From Tritrichomonas foetus (taxonomy: Eukaryota; Parabasalia; Tritrichomonadida; Tritrichomonadidae): a stretch of 64,000 bases of DNA. The position numbers and the translations under genes are program-made. The stretch lies in NCBI GenBank assembly GCA_001839685.1, contig MLAK01001004.1:82105-146104 (forward strand). Reading direction: 5' to 3'. Below are positions 39,601-49,849 of this stretch, piece after piece; within the stretch, counting starts at the first letter, position 1, and each line of letters starts with the position of its first letter. The notes under the pieces are model-generated. The model was not told the DNA's origin. It made no database searches and saw only the letters and a program-made list of their open reading frames with translations.

Positions 39601-39777
39601 TGTGCAATTTTATCGATTGGAAACAAAAAAGCTAAAGTTTTTTCTTTGCATCTTCAAGGAATTTTGTCATCGCTTTACAAACGGAAGGAAGTAGAAACAA
39701 TTTTGGATCCTGTAGGTAACCACTATCAGCTTTTTTGGACTGATGAAAAACATTGCCATTTCACTGTTGTTGATTAA
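36670..39777 (+). CDS. Large WD40-repeat protein, WDR7/Rabconnectin-like
   Basis: Encodes 1035 residues from ATG 36670. The N-terminal half has WD40 blades (CGHTASITDILQIDDTSFLS, then VSNDGTMYRWSNDD; later IIVGCSDGTVSFFS), probably forming two propellers. The middle (~620-900) is helical (DFFLLALLAVKHHNLIPRNE). The C-terminus returns to propeller-like strands (LLVIGRNDGIVAIYRN). Two propellers separated and followed by helical sequence, together with an N-terminal GHTASIT blade, resemble WDR7/Rabconnectin-3 beta, a regulator of V-ATPase assembly on vesicles. That assignment is tentative; a generic WD40 scaffold is the safe call. Confidence 0.75.
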   Translation: MKNTYSDRFDLRIGVQHSNYQTPGNFKYTKFCKITPGKLFSSNYFQMTNLLAAGTVEGPILIYTEKAKALSHVCLLCGHTASITDILQIDDTSFLSVSNDGTMYRWSNDDCSCISHFNNITESGEVRLSKHLSNQNLVWIYTIGFIAILFDIEKGEKIKQINTVGINGVAYLDPKKCVFVNDPMIAITQFNVLNTFKDDFTPIRKYALGFKLHQNYFLSEYGFIRTNDKTWEIISPMGLAIIAEGTIKGRNRNDFICSIKWFDSQTFCIGTYLGKFIIITLEITRNYNEVRVKVQDSMIVLYPTQTFINDFYFFGNKIVFTTTPYQIQSMDLSRKSSTNSLQENTKIYHIPRDSSGRVIESDGKKSFYVRNCEKGGNLSLSHTCNSKITALASRESQRMKLEIIVGCSDGTVSFFSENTAKPFHTEVVFSCPVIGLAHLPIKIRGRPTLLVIGSDGSIALIKHTLVHMTYANYEFRITAAYYHSIDESLIVRREDSSYIIFKISEPGPVMFTTHVPDNSYLLWSENEIAIGRDPLSTNQMKFGRNSWFYTSVCISQFADVHSRRYKMFSQLLLRLFKTEYDFNLTRSQSLNFSNVDSSNSTFTKSQSIQSLVDWVSPENPPVKLRRTRHPHQKIVDGLSIVIVSYEKAATFFYPKYRVCGNLSFMLSNPVSAGNIIIKTLISGETSEYGYPELITEITKLLICGDFKIEVAASMECDRFIESISDELAQKLIDSSQSIKSSNSNKSETDFFLLALLAVKHHNLIPRNELPYLLDFLLKISDSSRGCASLALSILIHGFAFWSEMKSELLLFNEFIKCFVRMERPKAVEEMFLSLAVEKLDILFSAISTILSESQFFYFSQYNQNNSTDQNADIIRNIVGLASKVAFFKPKLCGVRISEHLITIASQMPNHIQIQQIIKEELKVHALFITAISMMNDLLVIGRNDGIVAIYRNFKLIFSEQAFQSSIDYTSIGPNSQYCAILSIGNKKAKVFSLHLQGILSSLYKRKEVETILDPVGNHYQLFWTDEKHCHFTVVD

Positions 39778-40007
39778 AAATATATTAGTTTCAAAGCTTT
39801 TTTTCATATCATTTAATTTATTATTCTTGATAACAATGGAGTGACTTTTTCCAATTGGTCCAAGAATGAGTCAGGACTCCTTAAATTCAGGAAATTATTA
39901 TATGTGATGCAAATCATTCGATAATGATTTATCAGATATTAGACACAAAATACGGTTATATTTATTTGACATGTTATTTAAAAAATTTGGGTGACCGTTT
40001 ATGCATA
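39778..40007. other. Short intergenic region with ACTTTTTC motif
   Basis: A GACTTTTTCCAATTGG sequence lies near 39842, about 160 bp upstream of the next start. Nothing else is seen. Confidence 0.4.
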
Positions 40008-40307
40008 ATGGAGAATCAAAAAAGAGGCCCATTTGCACAACAGCAAGCAGATTTAACAAACGCTTTCGAAAATCTCAGAGAATCAACACAACAAAAAATT
40101 AACTTAATTATGGATAACCACATTTCCGACGATACACCAATGAAAAATTTTCGCCCAGAACTCGACAAGCAGATTGAAACTCTCCATTTAATGGTATCTT
40201 CCTATTTTGGTGATTGCGATCGACGAAAACAACGAATTGAGGCTGTAATTAGCGAGCAAGTTGATGTTTCTGGTTTCAAAGAAATTGGAGCGGCCCTTTG
40301 CAGCTGA
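40008..40307 (+). CDS. Small helical protein of unknown function (99 aa)
   Basis: From ATG 40008 the frame gives 99 residues (MENQKRGPFAQQQADLTNAF at the start). It is rich in Gln, Glu, Asp and Lys with predicted helices and no membrane segment or signal peptide. An upstream in-frame ATG (39924) would add 28 residues of random AT-rich composition (IYLTCYLKN), so the shorter start is preferred. Base composition rises sharply at 40008, which supports that choice. It could be a subunit of a small coiled-coil complex, but no family is recognised. Confidence 0.65.
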   Translation: MENQKRGPFAQQQADLTNAFENLRESTQQKINLIMDNHISDDTPMKNFRPELDKQIETLHLMVSSYFGDCDRRKQRIEAVISEQVDVSGFKEIGAALCS

Positions 40308-41049
40308 AGAAGAATGAATTGTTCCGTTTAAGTTTTTCGTATAAATATATATATTTATATTTTTTTCTTTGATATTTTGTGAATAATAATTATTTGTAAT
40401 TTATGCATTACGACAATAATTGGGTTGGCCTTTAGCTGTCATGAAAGTATAAATGCTGAATGAATCAAAAAGTTTTTTGGTTTGGAAGTTATGTATTTAT
40501 GAAGTTTTTAATTCTTTAATTAGTGAAGTGAATTCCCTCGGTCTTTAATGAAAAGAAAATGAGATTTAAAATTAGTTTTTTTTATTAGAATTTGCGAGAA
40601 ATGTCTTTGTCGACCTTTCCTAGAAAGGTGGAATTCCTAAAATTGCTAATGGCTAAGCTCCTTCATGATGGAAATAAGATTCATGTATATGCTACGCATT
40701 GAGTTTCAAATCACCTGCATATGCTTCTCGAATATTATTGGCAATGGCTCCCAGATCCATTCGTCTGCTGCTACAAAATGAGTCCAAAATATCAGTTCAA
40801 TGTCAATGGAAATTCGTCGATATTTGGCAAATTCAACAACTTTTGGATATAATTTTAATTGTTCGAAAACTTCCGACATCCAAATTATTGTCAAATTAAA
40901 TTAATTAGAATTAATCCAATTCTGTTATTCTTATCATTTTTCTCTACTGTAGGGCAAGACTTCTGTAAAGGTCAAGAAAAATAATTGGAGGATAACGGAA
41001 AGCTTATTTGTCATTGATAATATCGGGTGAATTAAAAGCCTTTTTTTTC
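40308..41049. other. Intergenic with a possible decayed coding relic (40600-40900)
   Basis: Around 40600-40900 base composition and frame openness rise. The minus strand holds a 62-codon frame (40894-40706; SEVFEQLKLYPKVVEFAKY, ADEWIWEPLP). The plus strand reads KVEFLKLLMAKLL and LHMLLEYYWQWLP across a TGA. Only one can be real; a relic on the minus strand looks slightly better. The remainder is AT-rich. Confidence 0.35.
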
Positions 41050-41075
41050 GTGTGTGTGTGTGTGTGTGTGTGTGT
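41050..41075. repeat. (GT)13 microsatellite
   Basis: An uninterrupted GT dinucleotide run, preceded by eight T, immediately beyond the 3' end of the caspase-fold gene. Confidence 0.95.
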
Positions 41076-41080
41076 TCATA

Positions 41081-44000
41081 TTAATATGGTATCAAAAATG
41101 TATCATTATATCGCTTCTTTCCTTTATAATGTCTTGGTGTAACAACTCTATCAGCATCATCAAAACTCTGAATCATAAATTGAATTATCAGTTCTTCATC
41201 ATGCAAACTTGCAAACTCTGCAATATTTCGTTTAAAGGTCCAAAAATAATTAATATCAGTTAATGGAATAATATGAAATACTTTTTCAAGTGATCTTTTA
41301 TATTCAAGGCTTTCTCCTATGCCAAGATTTATTGGGAATTCTAAATTAATTTTATCATCAGTAATATTTTTAATACGTTCAGTAAATTGCTTTTTAAAAA
41401 TAATCCAAATTTCATCTTCATAACTTTCTTTAGATTCACCAAGTATTTCTGTTTGCAGCTTTTTAATTTCTTCATCACTAATATGTCGTTCTGTAACTTT
41501 TTCTGATTGCTGGGGATTTTGGGTATCTTTTATTTCTTCTTGGAAAATACCCTCATCGGAATAATCTTCATCAACTATAACTGGGAATTTTATCTGAGTT
41601 TTGTTTTCTTGTGAATAATCAAAATCTTGTGATTCTTTTCTACTTTTACGACATCGTTTTCTTTTGCCAGTTTTTTCCATTCCAAAACTTCCAAAACCTA
41701 CTAGTTGTAGAATGTCATTCATGGTAATTGTGATATTTATTTCTTCTGGAATTTCTTGAGTTATATTATTTATTGTATGTAATATTGGAAATGTAATTGG
41801 ATTATTATTTAAATAATATGATGATATAATTTCAATGGCTGCACTAATGCCAATATATGAATGTGAATGTTTGAGATTATTGATAATGATTTTATATTGT
41901 TCTTCTTCAATTTTTCCTTCTTTTTGATGAGATATTTTAGTTATAAATTCTTCTTTTAAATTGTCATTAAATTCATCATTTTCTAAGTATTCTTTTTGTG
42001 ATTCAATGTCTTCATCTTTTAAATATTCTTGATAATTATTATTGTTGGTACTGTTTCTTTCTTGAATTTTTTGGTTTATTTCGTTTTGACTATCATAAAC
42101 TTCTTCATTTCCATCAACAACTTCAAATTCTTCGTCATAAATTTTGAATGGAGTTATAATTAATTTAGATATTTCAGTTAATGAATGAATTAAAAGATTA
42201 ATCATTTTATTTTTATCGCTTGGAAATAGTGAGTTTATGAAATTGATATCTTTAGGATTTCGAGGGAAAAAAATCAAATCTAGAGCCATCTCACGAAGTT
42301 TATATGCAACAATTTTTGCGATACTTCTGTTCATTTTGTTATTTGAATAACATTTTGTGATGTTCAAGGCAATAACCTCATAGAGTGATGAATCATTTTT
42401 TTCAACAATAATTTTATTAATCTCTTGAACAATTTCATTTCTTAAGTTCAAAATATTATTTGATATTTCATCAACTTCTTTTTCTGATGGAATTGATCCA
42501 TTGAGTGATGATGAGTTCAAAATCGCTAATAAAATTGCTTCTTCTACAAATTTATATGATCCTGCATTCTTATGAATTTTTTTTCTAATTTTTTCTTCGA
42601 TTTCTACTTCGTTGATTTTAACTTGCTTTTCCTTTTGACAACTGACTTTTTGTGATTCGGCAAATTGTTGGATGTAATTATTCATAATTTCGGCTGTTAC
42701 TTGAATTTTTTGTTTTAATAATATTGTTGCAGTTAATAATTCTTGAATATGAAGTTGATGAACATGATTATATTTATTATTCAGTATTTTTTTCACATCA
42801 ATTTCATCAAATGCTTGAATTATGAAGTCAGCATACTTCCTGATTTTTTCGTCGATAAATTTATTAATTAGTGTTTCAAAAATATTTTTACAATTTGAAT
42901 TTATAATGAATGTGATGAATGAAAATATCAGTAATCTGAAAACATTTGATTCATTAATAATAAACATTCTTGAAGCAGCACTTGGATTAATTCCATTTTG
43001 GTCAAGAACTTCATCTGCTGTTTTTAAGAGTTCAAATAGAATATTCATTGAAAATAATCCTGCTTCATAACTCTCTTCACATAATATTCTTGTGATAATA
43101 ACAATAACAGCTTGCTCTTTGGAAAGAGTTGTAGTAATGATTTCTAATGCAGCATCTATTGGAAGCATAGTAGAAAGAGCAGAAATCATTGATATGGCTG
43201 ATATTGTTCGGATTTCATTTTCTGCTATTCGAGTAATCGATGTTTGATTATTCCATTCTTCATTAGTAATATTCAATTCTTGTTTAGGATTATTCAATTC
43301 ATCCTTAGTATTATAATCTGTGAATTTTTGAGCTTCTTGAATGTGATAATTTTTAGTATGAGCCAATTTTATTATAAAATCTTGTAATTCGGAATACGCC
43401 AAGTCTTTAATTCCTTTCATTGCAACGATTTTCTTTATTACATCGGTTTTTACAGGAGATTGAACTGGATATTCTTTAAACACACCTTTTGCAACTATCA
43501 TATTATTCTTTATCCGTTGAAAATCTATGTATTTGCCTGTATTACGAAACAAGATTTCACAAATTTCTTCACTTATTCTAGGTGAACCAACATATATCTT
43601 CATTTGAGGGCTAATCCGTACACTTGAAAATGAACTGTAAATACTTGAACTTGCAAACATTCGAAGATCCGGAACTGGTGGGTATATATAAGAAAAATTA
43701 ATTTCGCTTAAGTTTTGAAGAAATTGAACTCCAACTATCGGATTTTTTCCACATAATTGAAGGAAAATATTCGTGTTTTTAGGATTAATTATGGATTGTA
43801 TTTGAGATATTTGGAGACTCTCAGGAAATTGATCTATGCAATAAAGTGCGGCTACACTTATAATTAATTCACCTGATGTCTGAAGATGTCCTTTATTTAA
43901 TGATACATGAGTATTTTTATTTAATTTCTTTCCAAGACGATCATTAATATATTTAATGATAGAAATATTGGAATTTTCAAGTTTGAGATTTTGAAATTGA

Positions 44001-44782
44001 ATTTTATCAATCATTATATCTAGCATGTTTTGGATGAAAGATAGCTGTTTTATATCAATATTGCTAAAATAATTCGTTAGCCATTGGATTTTATCAAAAA
44101 ATAGATCATTGTTAATAGATCTTGCAATTAATAAATAATAAGAGAGAAAACCAACATTAATATGATTGTCTTTTTCAATGAATAATTCTTTAATGTTAAT
44201 AAGTTTTTGATAAAATTGAAAATAATGCTGGATCGATGATATTATTGAACCACCATGACAACAATCATTAAATATTCGTAAAGATTTTGGGGTTCCTCTT
44301 AACATTGCCTGATATATTTTGGTATAATGAATTTCATTCATATATCCTTCACTTCCATTGTCTAAAATGAAAAGGAAAGCATTCATGTTTTCGTGTTGTA
44401 TAGATGCATCACGAAGATTAGAGATAAGAATCTTAAGATTATTAAAATACATGTAATTTGATATATCTGATGGAATTTGAAAAAGAACTTCTTCTTTATT
44501 GATTTGCGTAAATATTTTTTCATGTGTCTTTTTTAAAAGATTTTCATAATCTTGCTCTTCTCCAGAAGCAAATATCATAATGTTATCTGGATTAACATTA
44601 AAAAGGTTTTCCATGATTTTTTGAATTAATTGTGCATTTGAAAACAATGCATAATTTACGTAATTTATTTTATTCTTGATTTTTGATGGCTTATCACCAA
44701 TTATAATATATATGCAGAGGTTTGAAATGTCAAGAGAATTGATACCTTCTTCCAGCAAAATTTTAATTAATGTTTCCCACAT
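41081..44782 (-). CDS. Caspase/metacaspase-fold protein with altered catalytic His, large C-terminal region
   Basis: Encodes 1233 residues from ATG 44782. Residues ~1-180 resemble a clan CD peptidase p20: beta strands (LCIYIIIGD, NIMIFASGEE), then FLFILDNGSEG where metacaspases and legumains have a strand followed by a His-Gly turn, then FNDCCHGGS, closely matching the DCCHSGS cysteine motif of metacaspases. Cys174/Cys175 are present, but the expected catalytic His position is Asn142 (D-N-G). The protein may be inactive or use another residue. Residues ~180-1150 are mostly helical and acidic with long low-complexity stretches and no other recognised domain. The basic GKRKRCRKSRK (near residue 1030) could be a nuclear signal. 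Confidence 0.6.
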   Translation of the reverse strand: MWETLIKILLEEGINSLDISNLCIYIIIGDKPSKIKNKINYVNYALFSNAQLIQKIMENLFNVNPDNIMIFASGEEQDYENLLKKTHEKIFTQINKEEVLFQIPSDISNYMYFNNLKILISNLRDASIQHENMNAFLFILDNGSEGYMNEIHYTKIYQAMLRGTPKSLRIFNDCCHGGSIISSIQHYFQFYQKLINIKELFIEKDNHINVGFLSYYLLIARSINNDLFFDKIQWLTNYFSNIDIKQLSFIQNMLDIMIDKIQFQNLKLENSNISIIKYINDRLGKKLNKNTHVSLNKGHLQTSGELIISVAALYCIDQFPESLQISQIQSIINPKNTNIFLQLCGKNPIVGVQFLQNLSEINFSYIYPPVPDLRMFASSSIYSSFSSVRISPQMKIYVGSPRISEEICEILFRNTGKYIDFQRIKNNMIVAKGVFKEYPVQSPVKTDVIKKIVAMKGIKDLAYSELQDFIIKLAHTKNYHIQEAQKFTDYNTKDELNNPKQELNITNEEWNNQTSITRIAENEIRTISAISMISALSTMLPIDAALEIITTTLSKEQAVIVIITRILCEESYEAGLFSMNILFELLKTADEVLDQNGINPSAASRMFIINESNVFRLLIFSFITFIINSNCKNIFETLINKFIDEKIRKYADFIIQAFDEIDVKKILNNKYNHVHQLHIQELLTATILLKQKIQVTAEIMNNYIQQFAESQKVSCQKEKQVKINEVEIEEKIRKKIHKNAGSYKFVEEAILLAILNSSSLNGSIPSEKEVDEISNNILNLRNEIVQEINKIIVEKNDSSLYEVIALNITKCYSNNKMNRSIAKIVAYKLREMALDLIFFPRNPKDINFINSLFPSDKNKMINLLIHSLTEISKLIITPFKIYDEEFEVVDGNEEVYDSQNEINQKIQERNSTNNNNYQEYLKDEDIESQKEYLENDEFNDNLKEEFITKISHQKEGKIEEEQYKIIINNLKHSHSYIGISAAIEIISSYYLNNNPITFPILHTINNITQEIPEEINITITMNDILQLVGFGSFGMEKTGKRKRCRKSRKESQDFDYSQENKTQIKFPVIVDEDYSDEGIFQEEIKDTQNPQQSEKVTERHISDEEIKKLQTEILGESKESYEDEIWIIFKKQFTERIKNITDDKINLEFPINLGIGESLEYKRSLEKVFHIIPLTDINYFWTFKRNIAEFASLHDEELIIQFMIQSFDDADRVVTPRHYKGKKRYNDTFLIPY

Positions 44783-46078
44783 TGGGAAATCATTTAAAAT
44801 TTAAATGACGTTTTTTTCAAAAAACTTTTTCAATATTATATTCAAAAATTTAAATTGCGAATGGTTATCCCAAGAAAAATTCCGGCAAAACCTGACATGA
44901 AAATTCATTTGACCTTGATCAAAAAAAAAATATTTCAGATCAAATCTATCTTGTTTGGCTAACCGTGGAAATAGAAATTTTAATGATCTCGTGCACGAGA
45001 CCCCTGTAATCAACCACTTTTATATACTGACTTATGAATAAGTGAAAATAAAGAATTTCAACAAGTTTTGTTTTATCTAAACAATTGAAGTTTTTACATG
45101 GGTAGCAACCAATAACTTATGTTGGAATTTGTCGGGTATTATCTGGTATCCTACCCAAATTTCGAATATTCGGGTATTACCCGGGTAAATAACGAATTCT
45201 CATTTTGGGCACCAGATACAAAAAATATAAATAAAACCTCAAAAAAGGGGGACCATTTATCATGGGTACCACACAAAATTAACGGGTATATACCGGGTAA
45301 CCCACTGAAAGGTTAACTTCAACTCAAGCGCGACCAGTTTAGCATTGAACACTTTTCGTCATATGACTTTTTCTTTGACACTTGATGAAATTCTTAGACA
45401 CATCACTTTGAAGATTATTGAAAATAATTTGATTCATAATTTGTTGATATCAAATTCAAATACACAAATATTGGTTTGTCATGGTTTTGTCATTTTAATT
45501 GAAAGAATAAAATAACGAAAAGTCAAGCAATGCTCATCTCTGAAATTTCTATTAACCTCAAATTTTCTTTAACCTTAATTGGCACAAACATGTCAAAGAT
45601 TTTTAGATACATTTATACAATTTTGTGACATTACAGAAGTACAGACAAAAGTAACAAATGTTGTCATTATTTCTAACCTCATTGATAATTAATTCAATTC
45701 ACTAAAATCTCTTTCATTGACGTCAGAATATACATTTGACATGCTAGAAAACTTTGGCAAAATAGATCAATTTATTCACCTAGTTTCAATGTATTTATAC
45801 ACTCAATTTTTGTGTGTGGTATTTATTTTCATTAATATCTCCATGTTTATATGATTTCTTCAAATAACAAATAGATTTTACCCAGTTAAAAATAATATTA
45901 ATATTAAATAACTCACTTAGATTGATGAAAAAATGCTCAACACCGAAATATTGGAACAACTAAATTTTTGACAAAGGTCAAATAAAGAACCTTTTAATTC
46001 ACCATATTTTGAACTATTATTGAATTTTGATAAAGCACATCATTTTGTGATTTACATCAGACAAATTTCACACTTCAA
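44783..46078. other. Divergent intergenic region with a GGGTA/TACCC-rich patch
   Basis: Mostly AT-rich. Near both genes it should hold promoters: a GAAAAAGTTTTTTG sequence lies near 44820 upstream of the caspase-fold gene. The patch at 45098-45310 is annotated separately. Around 45350-46070 nothing is seen. Confidence 0.5.
45098..45310. repeat. Cluster of GGGTA/TACCC inverted motifs
   Basis: Within ~210 bp there are at least nine GGGTA or TACCC words, several forming palindromes (GGGTATTACCCGGGTA, GTATATACCGGGTAACCC). Local GC is far above the surroundings. A 65-codon plus frame crosses it but its composition simply follows the repeats. Dense subterminal inverted motifs of this kind occur in hAT-type and other DNA transposons, so this may be a transposon remnant; no TIR or target duplication could be located. 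Confidence 0.55.
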
Positions 46079-47044
46079 ATGTATGACAATGATATTCCTT
46101 TAATTATGATAAGTAAAGCATGGATTGATTCTTCGTCATCCAGTTGCCCTCCTGAGAACGTGGAGATAGCCAAAAATGCACTTGTTGATTTAATAAATGG
46201 AAATATATCTTTTGAAATGGCACTCAAAATTGTTGATGAATCACTAAACTCAACTACACAAACTGAAAGAGTTAATAAAATTCTAGAACTCTCCAAAGGT
46301 GATTCTGAACCATTACCGCCTGCAACTGTAGTTAATAAGAAATGCCGTAATTGGAAACCATGGGAAGATGATAGGCTTCTTGCAGGTATTCATAAGTTTG
46401 GTTTAGGTGATTGGAAAAATGTGTCTCAATTTGTTGGATCTGATTTCTCTCGAGCGCAATGTAGTCAAAGATGGAATCGGGCTCTTAATCCTAAAATAGA
46501 AAAAGAAGTTTGGACACTTGATGAACAAAAAACTTTGTTAATGTTAGTTGAAAAATATGGTGAACATAACTGGTCTGTTGTGGCAAAAAATTTAGGGAAA
46601 AGAACAGATGTTCAATGCAGATATAGATACAACCAAATAAAGAAAATGTTTTCCTATAACCCTCCCAATTATAATATATCAAATAGAATGAGACCTTTGT
46701 ACATAAATCATATTGGACTATCTATACCTAATAATCAGACTGGTTTGATGATTCCATCAATGACATTTATGCAAATCAACCAATTTTCAACATTTTCTCA
46801 CAGTATACCCCAAACCACTTTGATAAATGATCCAATAAACATTAAAAAATCTGTTCAAGAAGACCAACCTATTCCTAATTATACAGATTCCTCAGCAACA
46901 TCAGAAAGCGAAGAGACTTCACCGGTGATTATAAATGAAGAAAAGCAAAGTAATGTATCAATACTAAAGCTTTATCAAAATCCATTTTATTGTCCTTCAG
47001 GACAATTAATTGCTCCCCTTCATTTGAAGCCTCTTGTTGCCTAA
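46079..47044 (+). CDS. R2R3 Myb DNA-binding protein
   Basis: Encodes 321 residues. Two Myb repeats lie at ~97-200. The first has the tryptophan series WKPWEDDRLL, GDWKNVSQFV and CSQRWNRAL. The second has VWTLDEQKTLL, HNWSVVAKNL and the recognition helix RTDVQCRYRYNQI. This R2R3 arrangement matches the many trichomonad Myb transcription regulators; in Trichomonas vaginalis Myb proteins bind core promoter elements. The N-terminal ~90 residues and the Asn/Ser/Pro-rich C-terminal half lack recognised domains. The ATG at 46079 is followed by a second ATG ten codons in, so the start is uncertain by 9 residues. It is transcribed away from the caspase-fold gene. Confidence 0.9.
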   Translation: MYDNDIPLIMISKAWIDSSSSSCPPENVEIAKNALVDLINGNISFEMALKIVDESLNSTTQTERVNKILELSKGDSEPLPPATVVNKKCRNWKPWEDDRLLAGIHKFGLGDWKNVSQFVGSDFSRAQCSQRWNRALNPKIEKEVWTLDEQKTLLMLVEKYGEHNWSVVAKNLGKRTDVQCRYRYNQIKKMFSYNPPNYNISNRMRPLYINHIGLSIPNNQTGLMIPSMTFMQINQFSTFSHSIPQTTLINDPINIKKSVQEDQPIPNYTDSSATSESEETSPVIINEEKQSNVSILKLYQNPFYCPSGQLIAPLHLKPLVA

Positions 47045-47263
47045 ATTTGTTTGATAAATATACATGAAAGCAACAATAATTTTATAAGATTTCGGTTATT
47101 TTATGAGATTTATAAACTTTGAATTCACAAAATATTATTTCTATCTCTATAGTCATTCTTAAATAAAAAACTTTATAAAAATCTTTTAACTGGTGTTTTT
47201 GCTATTTTTATGATAAATTATCAAGATACATATCAGAGAAAATTCACTTCATCATTTTTTTTA

Positions 47264-49589
47264 TCATACGTGGTTTGGATTTTTTGTTAATAAATTAAAT
47301 GCAACTAGAGTTTTTAAATATAATAGAATGCTATCATATTTCTTAGAATGTTTTCTCTCTATTTGTTCAACTAATTTTTTCAAAGATCTCAGATCTGAGA
47401 ACATTTTTTCCATTTTTTCATCCTTTTCTTCAGTTTCTTTAACAATTTCTTGTTGTTGAGATTCATCTTTTCTCAACTTGTCCTCGTGAGTCTGTTTTTT
47501 CATTTCTATTTCTTTCATTTGCTTTTGTAAATCCTTCAAGCTCTGTTTACGTTCTTGTGATTTCTCACCAATGTGCTTTTTTACTTGACTTAATTCTTGT
47601 TTTATTTTAATATCATCTTCACTTTTTTTATCGCGGATATTTCGTATTTGTTTATCAATGATTTTTTGTTTTTCTTTGTGCTGTTGTTTTATATCTTCGA
47701 CCATATCGGGAATATTTTCAATATTCTTTTGCCTTTGATCGATATCTTTTTGAGTTTTTGCATCGGCCAAAAGTAATTTCTCTATAATACCATCTGACTC
47801 TCCTTCAACCTTAATTCTTTCCTCAATTATACTTTTCATATCTCCTGCCAAAGACACAATGGCCAAATTGGTAAAATTCATTTTGAGTGATAATTTATTT
47901 AACTCTGATTGATTAGCTGACATGAGTTTAGTTTGTAAGTATTCAATCTTCTTTTCTTTTTTAATTAATATATTTTCAATAAATTCTAATGAATCATTGA
48001 CAGATTTTTGCAGAATTCCCAATTCCTCATGATGGGTAGAATCAATAAAACCTTTTTCAAAAGGTAATTGGAGAAATGTTTTGATTTTGTTCTCCTCTCT
48101 TATTGCTCTATTTTTGAACAAATGTGATAACTCAATGGTCATATTTAGTAATTCCCTTTTCCCTTTTTCAGTCAACTTTTTTTTAACATTGCTTATTGAG
48201 TTAATTCTGTCATGAAGTGCTTTTAGTTTCTTTTCTTCTTCTTGCTCACGTTCCATCATATGTTTCTTTTTTTCATTGATAGAATACTTCAAAATTTCCA
48301 TTTGTTCTCCATCATCATATGTTTTCAAGTGACTGAAAACGAAATACTCTTTGGTGAGTACTTCCAGGCAAATGCCTTCTATTTGGTCATATATATTTTG
48401 AATTGAAAGAATTTGATTTGGTGTTAGTATATCAGAATTTATTTTACCTTTTAAAGTTTCAAGAGTAATGTTTAAATGAGCTTTTAGTGATGAAAGTTTC
48501 ATCTTTTCAGAATTTATTAAATGAAGAATTTGTTTCTTTTGTTGTACATTATCTTCGGGTGGTTGATGCTTATCTAATATGATTAGTTTTTCCCATTCAT
48601 TAGTTATTCTGAAAAAAATAACATCAGTGATATTTTCTACTGCGCTATGTAGTTGTTCGCAATCATATGATGTGATGTTATTTTTACCTGTTAATAATTG
48701 AACTTTTTGGATTGATATATCATATTGATTGTTTTCTTTAGCTTGCTGTTTTTGATTCCATTTTGAATAATAATTAATGGTATCATATGCCTGCTGCAGC
48801 ATATTTCTTTGCTGATTTGATAGATTTATGATAGAAGATAATCTAACAATATCTTTTTCTGCTTGGTTTGCTTTCATTCGCATTAAATTTGCTATATCAT
48901 GACGAGCTGCTATTAACTTACTTTTTTCAGTCACTGATAATTTTTTATTCTTTAATGATAAGATGATGATTTTTGCATTATTATAATGTTCAAGATCGAT
49001 TTCTTCTTCAATTTTTTGCCATTTTTCAACAACTAAAACGGATTTTTCAATATTAATTTTTTTTTTGAATAAGGCTTGGTGATAATAAATTGGATTGATT
49101 AAGAAGATTTAAATGGGTTAAAAGAGGGTAAATAAAATCTAGAAACTGATTGAATTCTAAGTAATATTCTGACAAAATATCTTCTGATAGAGTAGCATTA
49201 GAAAGCTGTCTTAAACTAAGCTCTTGATAGGTTGATTTAAGATGACTAGCCATCTTTTCAATTTTGTTTTCATTTTCTTGAATCACTTCAATCAGGTTCT
49301 GTAATTGAATTTGTTCACTTGATGTTAAATTTCTTGATAATCCGATATTTTCAAGTTTTCCAAAGTTTTCATAAACTAAATTTAATTCTAACAAAGGAGT
49401 TGTTATCATCTGTGATGTTAAATTCAATTCATTCACTTGATTATTCGGAGACGGCGATTCTTCAAAAATATTATATATTTCATCAAAGATATCATTTTTA
49501 TCGTATTTCTTTATATCAGCTCTGTGGTTATGATAAGATTTTTTCGAATATTGAGATGAGCATGATATAAGAAGAAATGCTAGAATCAT
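47264..49589 (-). CDS. Secreted long coiled-coil protein, frame broken at an A10 run
   Basis: Two adjacent frames form one gene. The 5' frame (49589-49053, 178 residues) begins with a signal peptide (MILAFLLISCSSQYSKK) and continues as helical sequence ending SLIQKKN. The 3' frame is open from the same place to 47264 without a start codon of its own: the apparent start at 48934 is GTG, and the open frame extends upstream through VLVVEKWQKIEEEID to the A10 run (plus-strand T 49057-49066). A single base change in that run fuses them into a protein of about 780 residues, almost entirely coiled coil (QQKQIIDKQI-type heptads). This is either a sequencing or assembly indel, a true mutation, or frameshifting on A10. 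A secreted or surface coiled coil is expected; no family name is given. Confidence 0.75.
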
Positions 49590-49849
49590 TATAAACCATT
49601 CAAAGTGATTTTACATGTAAAATGTCACCTTTTGTGAAAGAAAATAGCCGAAATCATACAATTTCTTTGTATATAAAAATGGTCAAATACACACAAAGTT
49701 GTTTTTCACATTTTCACAAAAAGTTGAACAAATCAAGAAATCACGAAATGGATATGAAAGATATTCATAAAGCCTTTACAGCATGTGCCAATGACGATTT
49801 AAAATCATTTTCTGAATTAGTTCCAGCTAAAATAAACTTTCAACAACAA

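Noticed and set aside
45119..45316. 65-codon plus frame in the GGGTA cluster
   Set aside because: Its peptide follows the repeat motifs and it has no promoter or homologue-like features.
48902..48934. Start of the coiled-coil gene at 48934
   Set aside because: The codon there is GTG and the open frame continues upstream to the A10 run, so it is an internal position of a longer gene.
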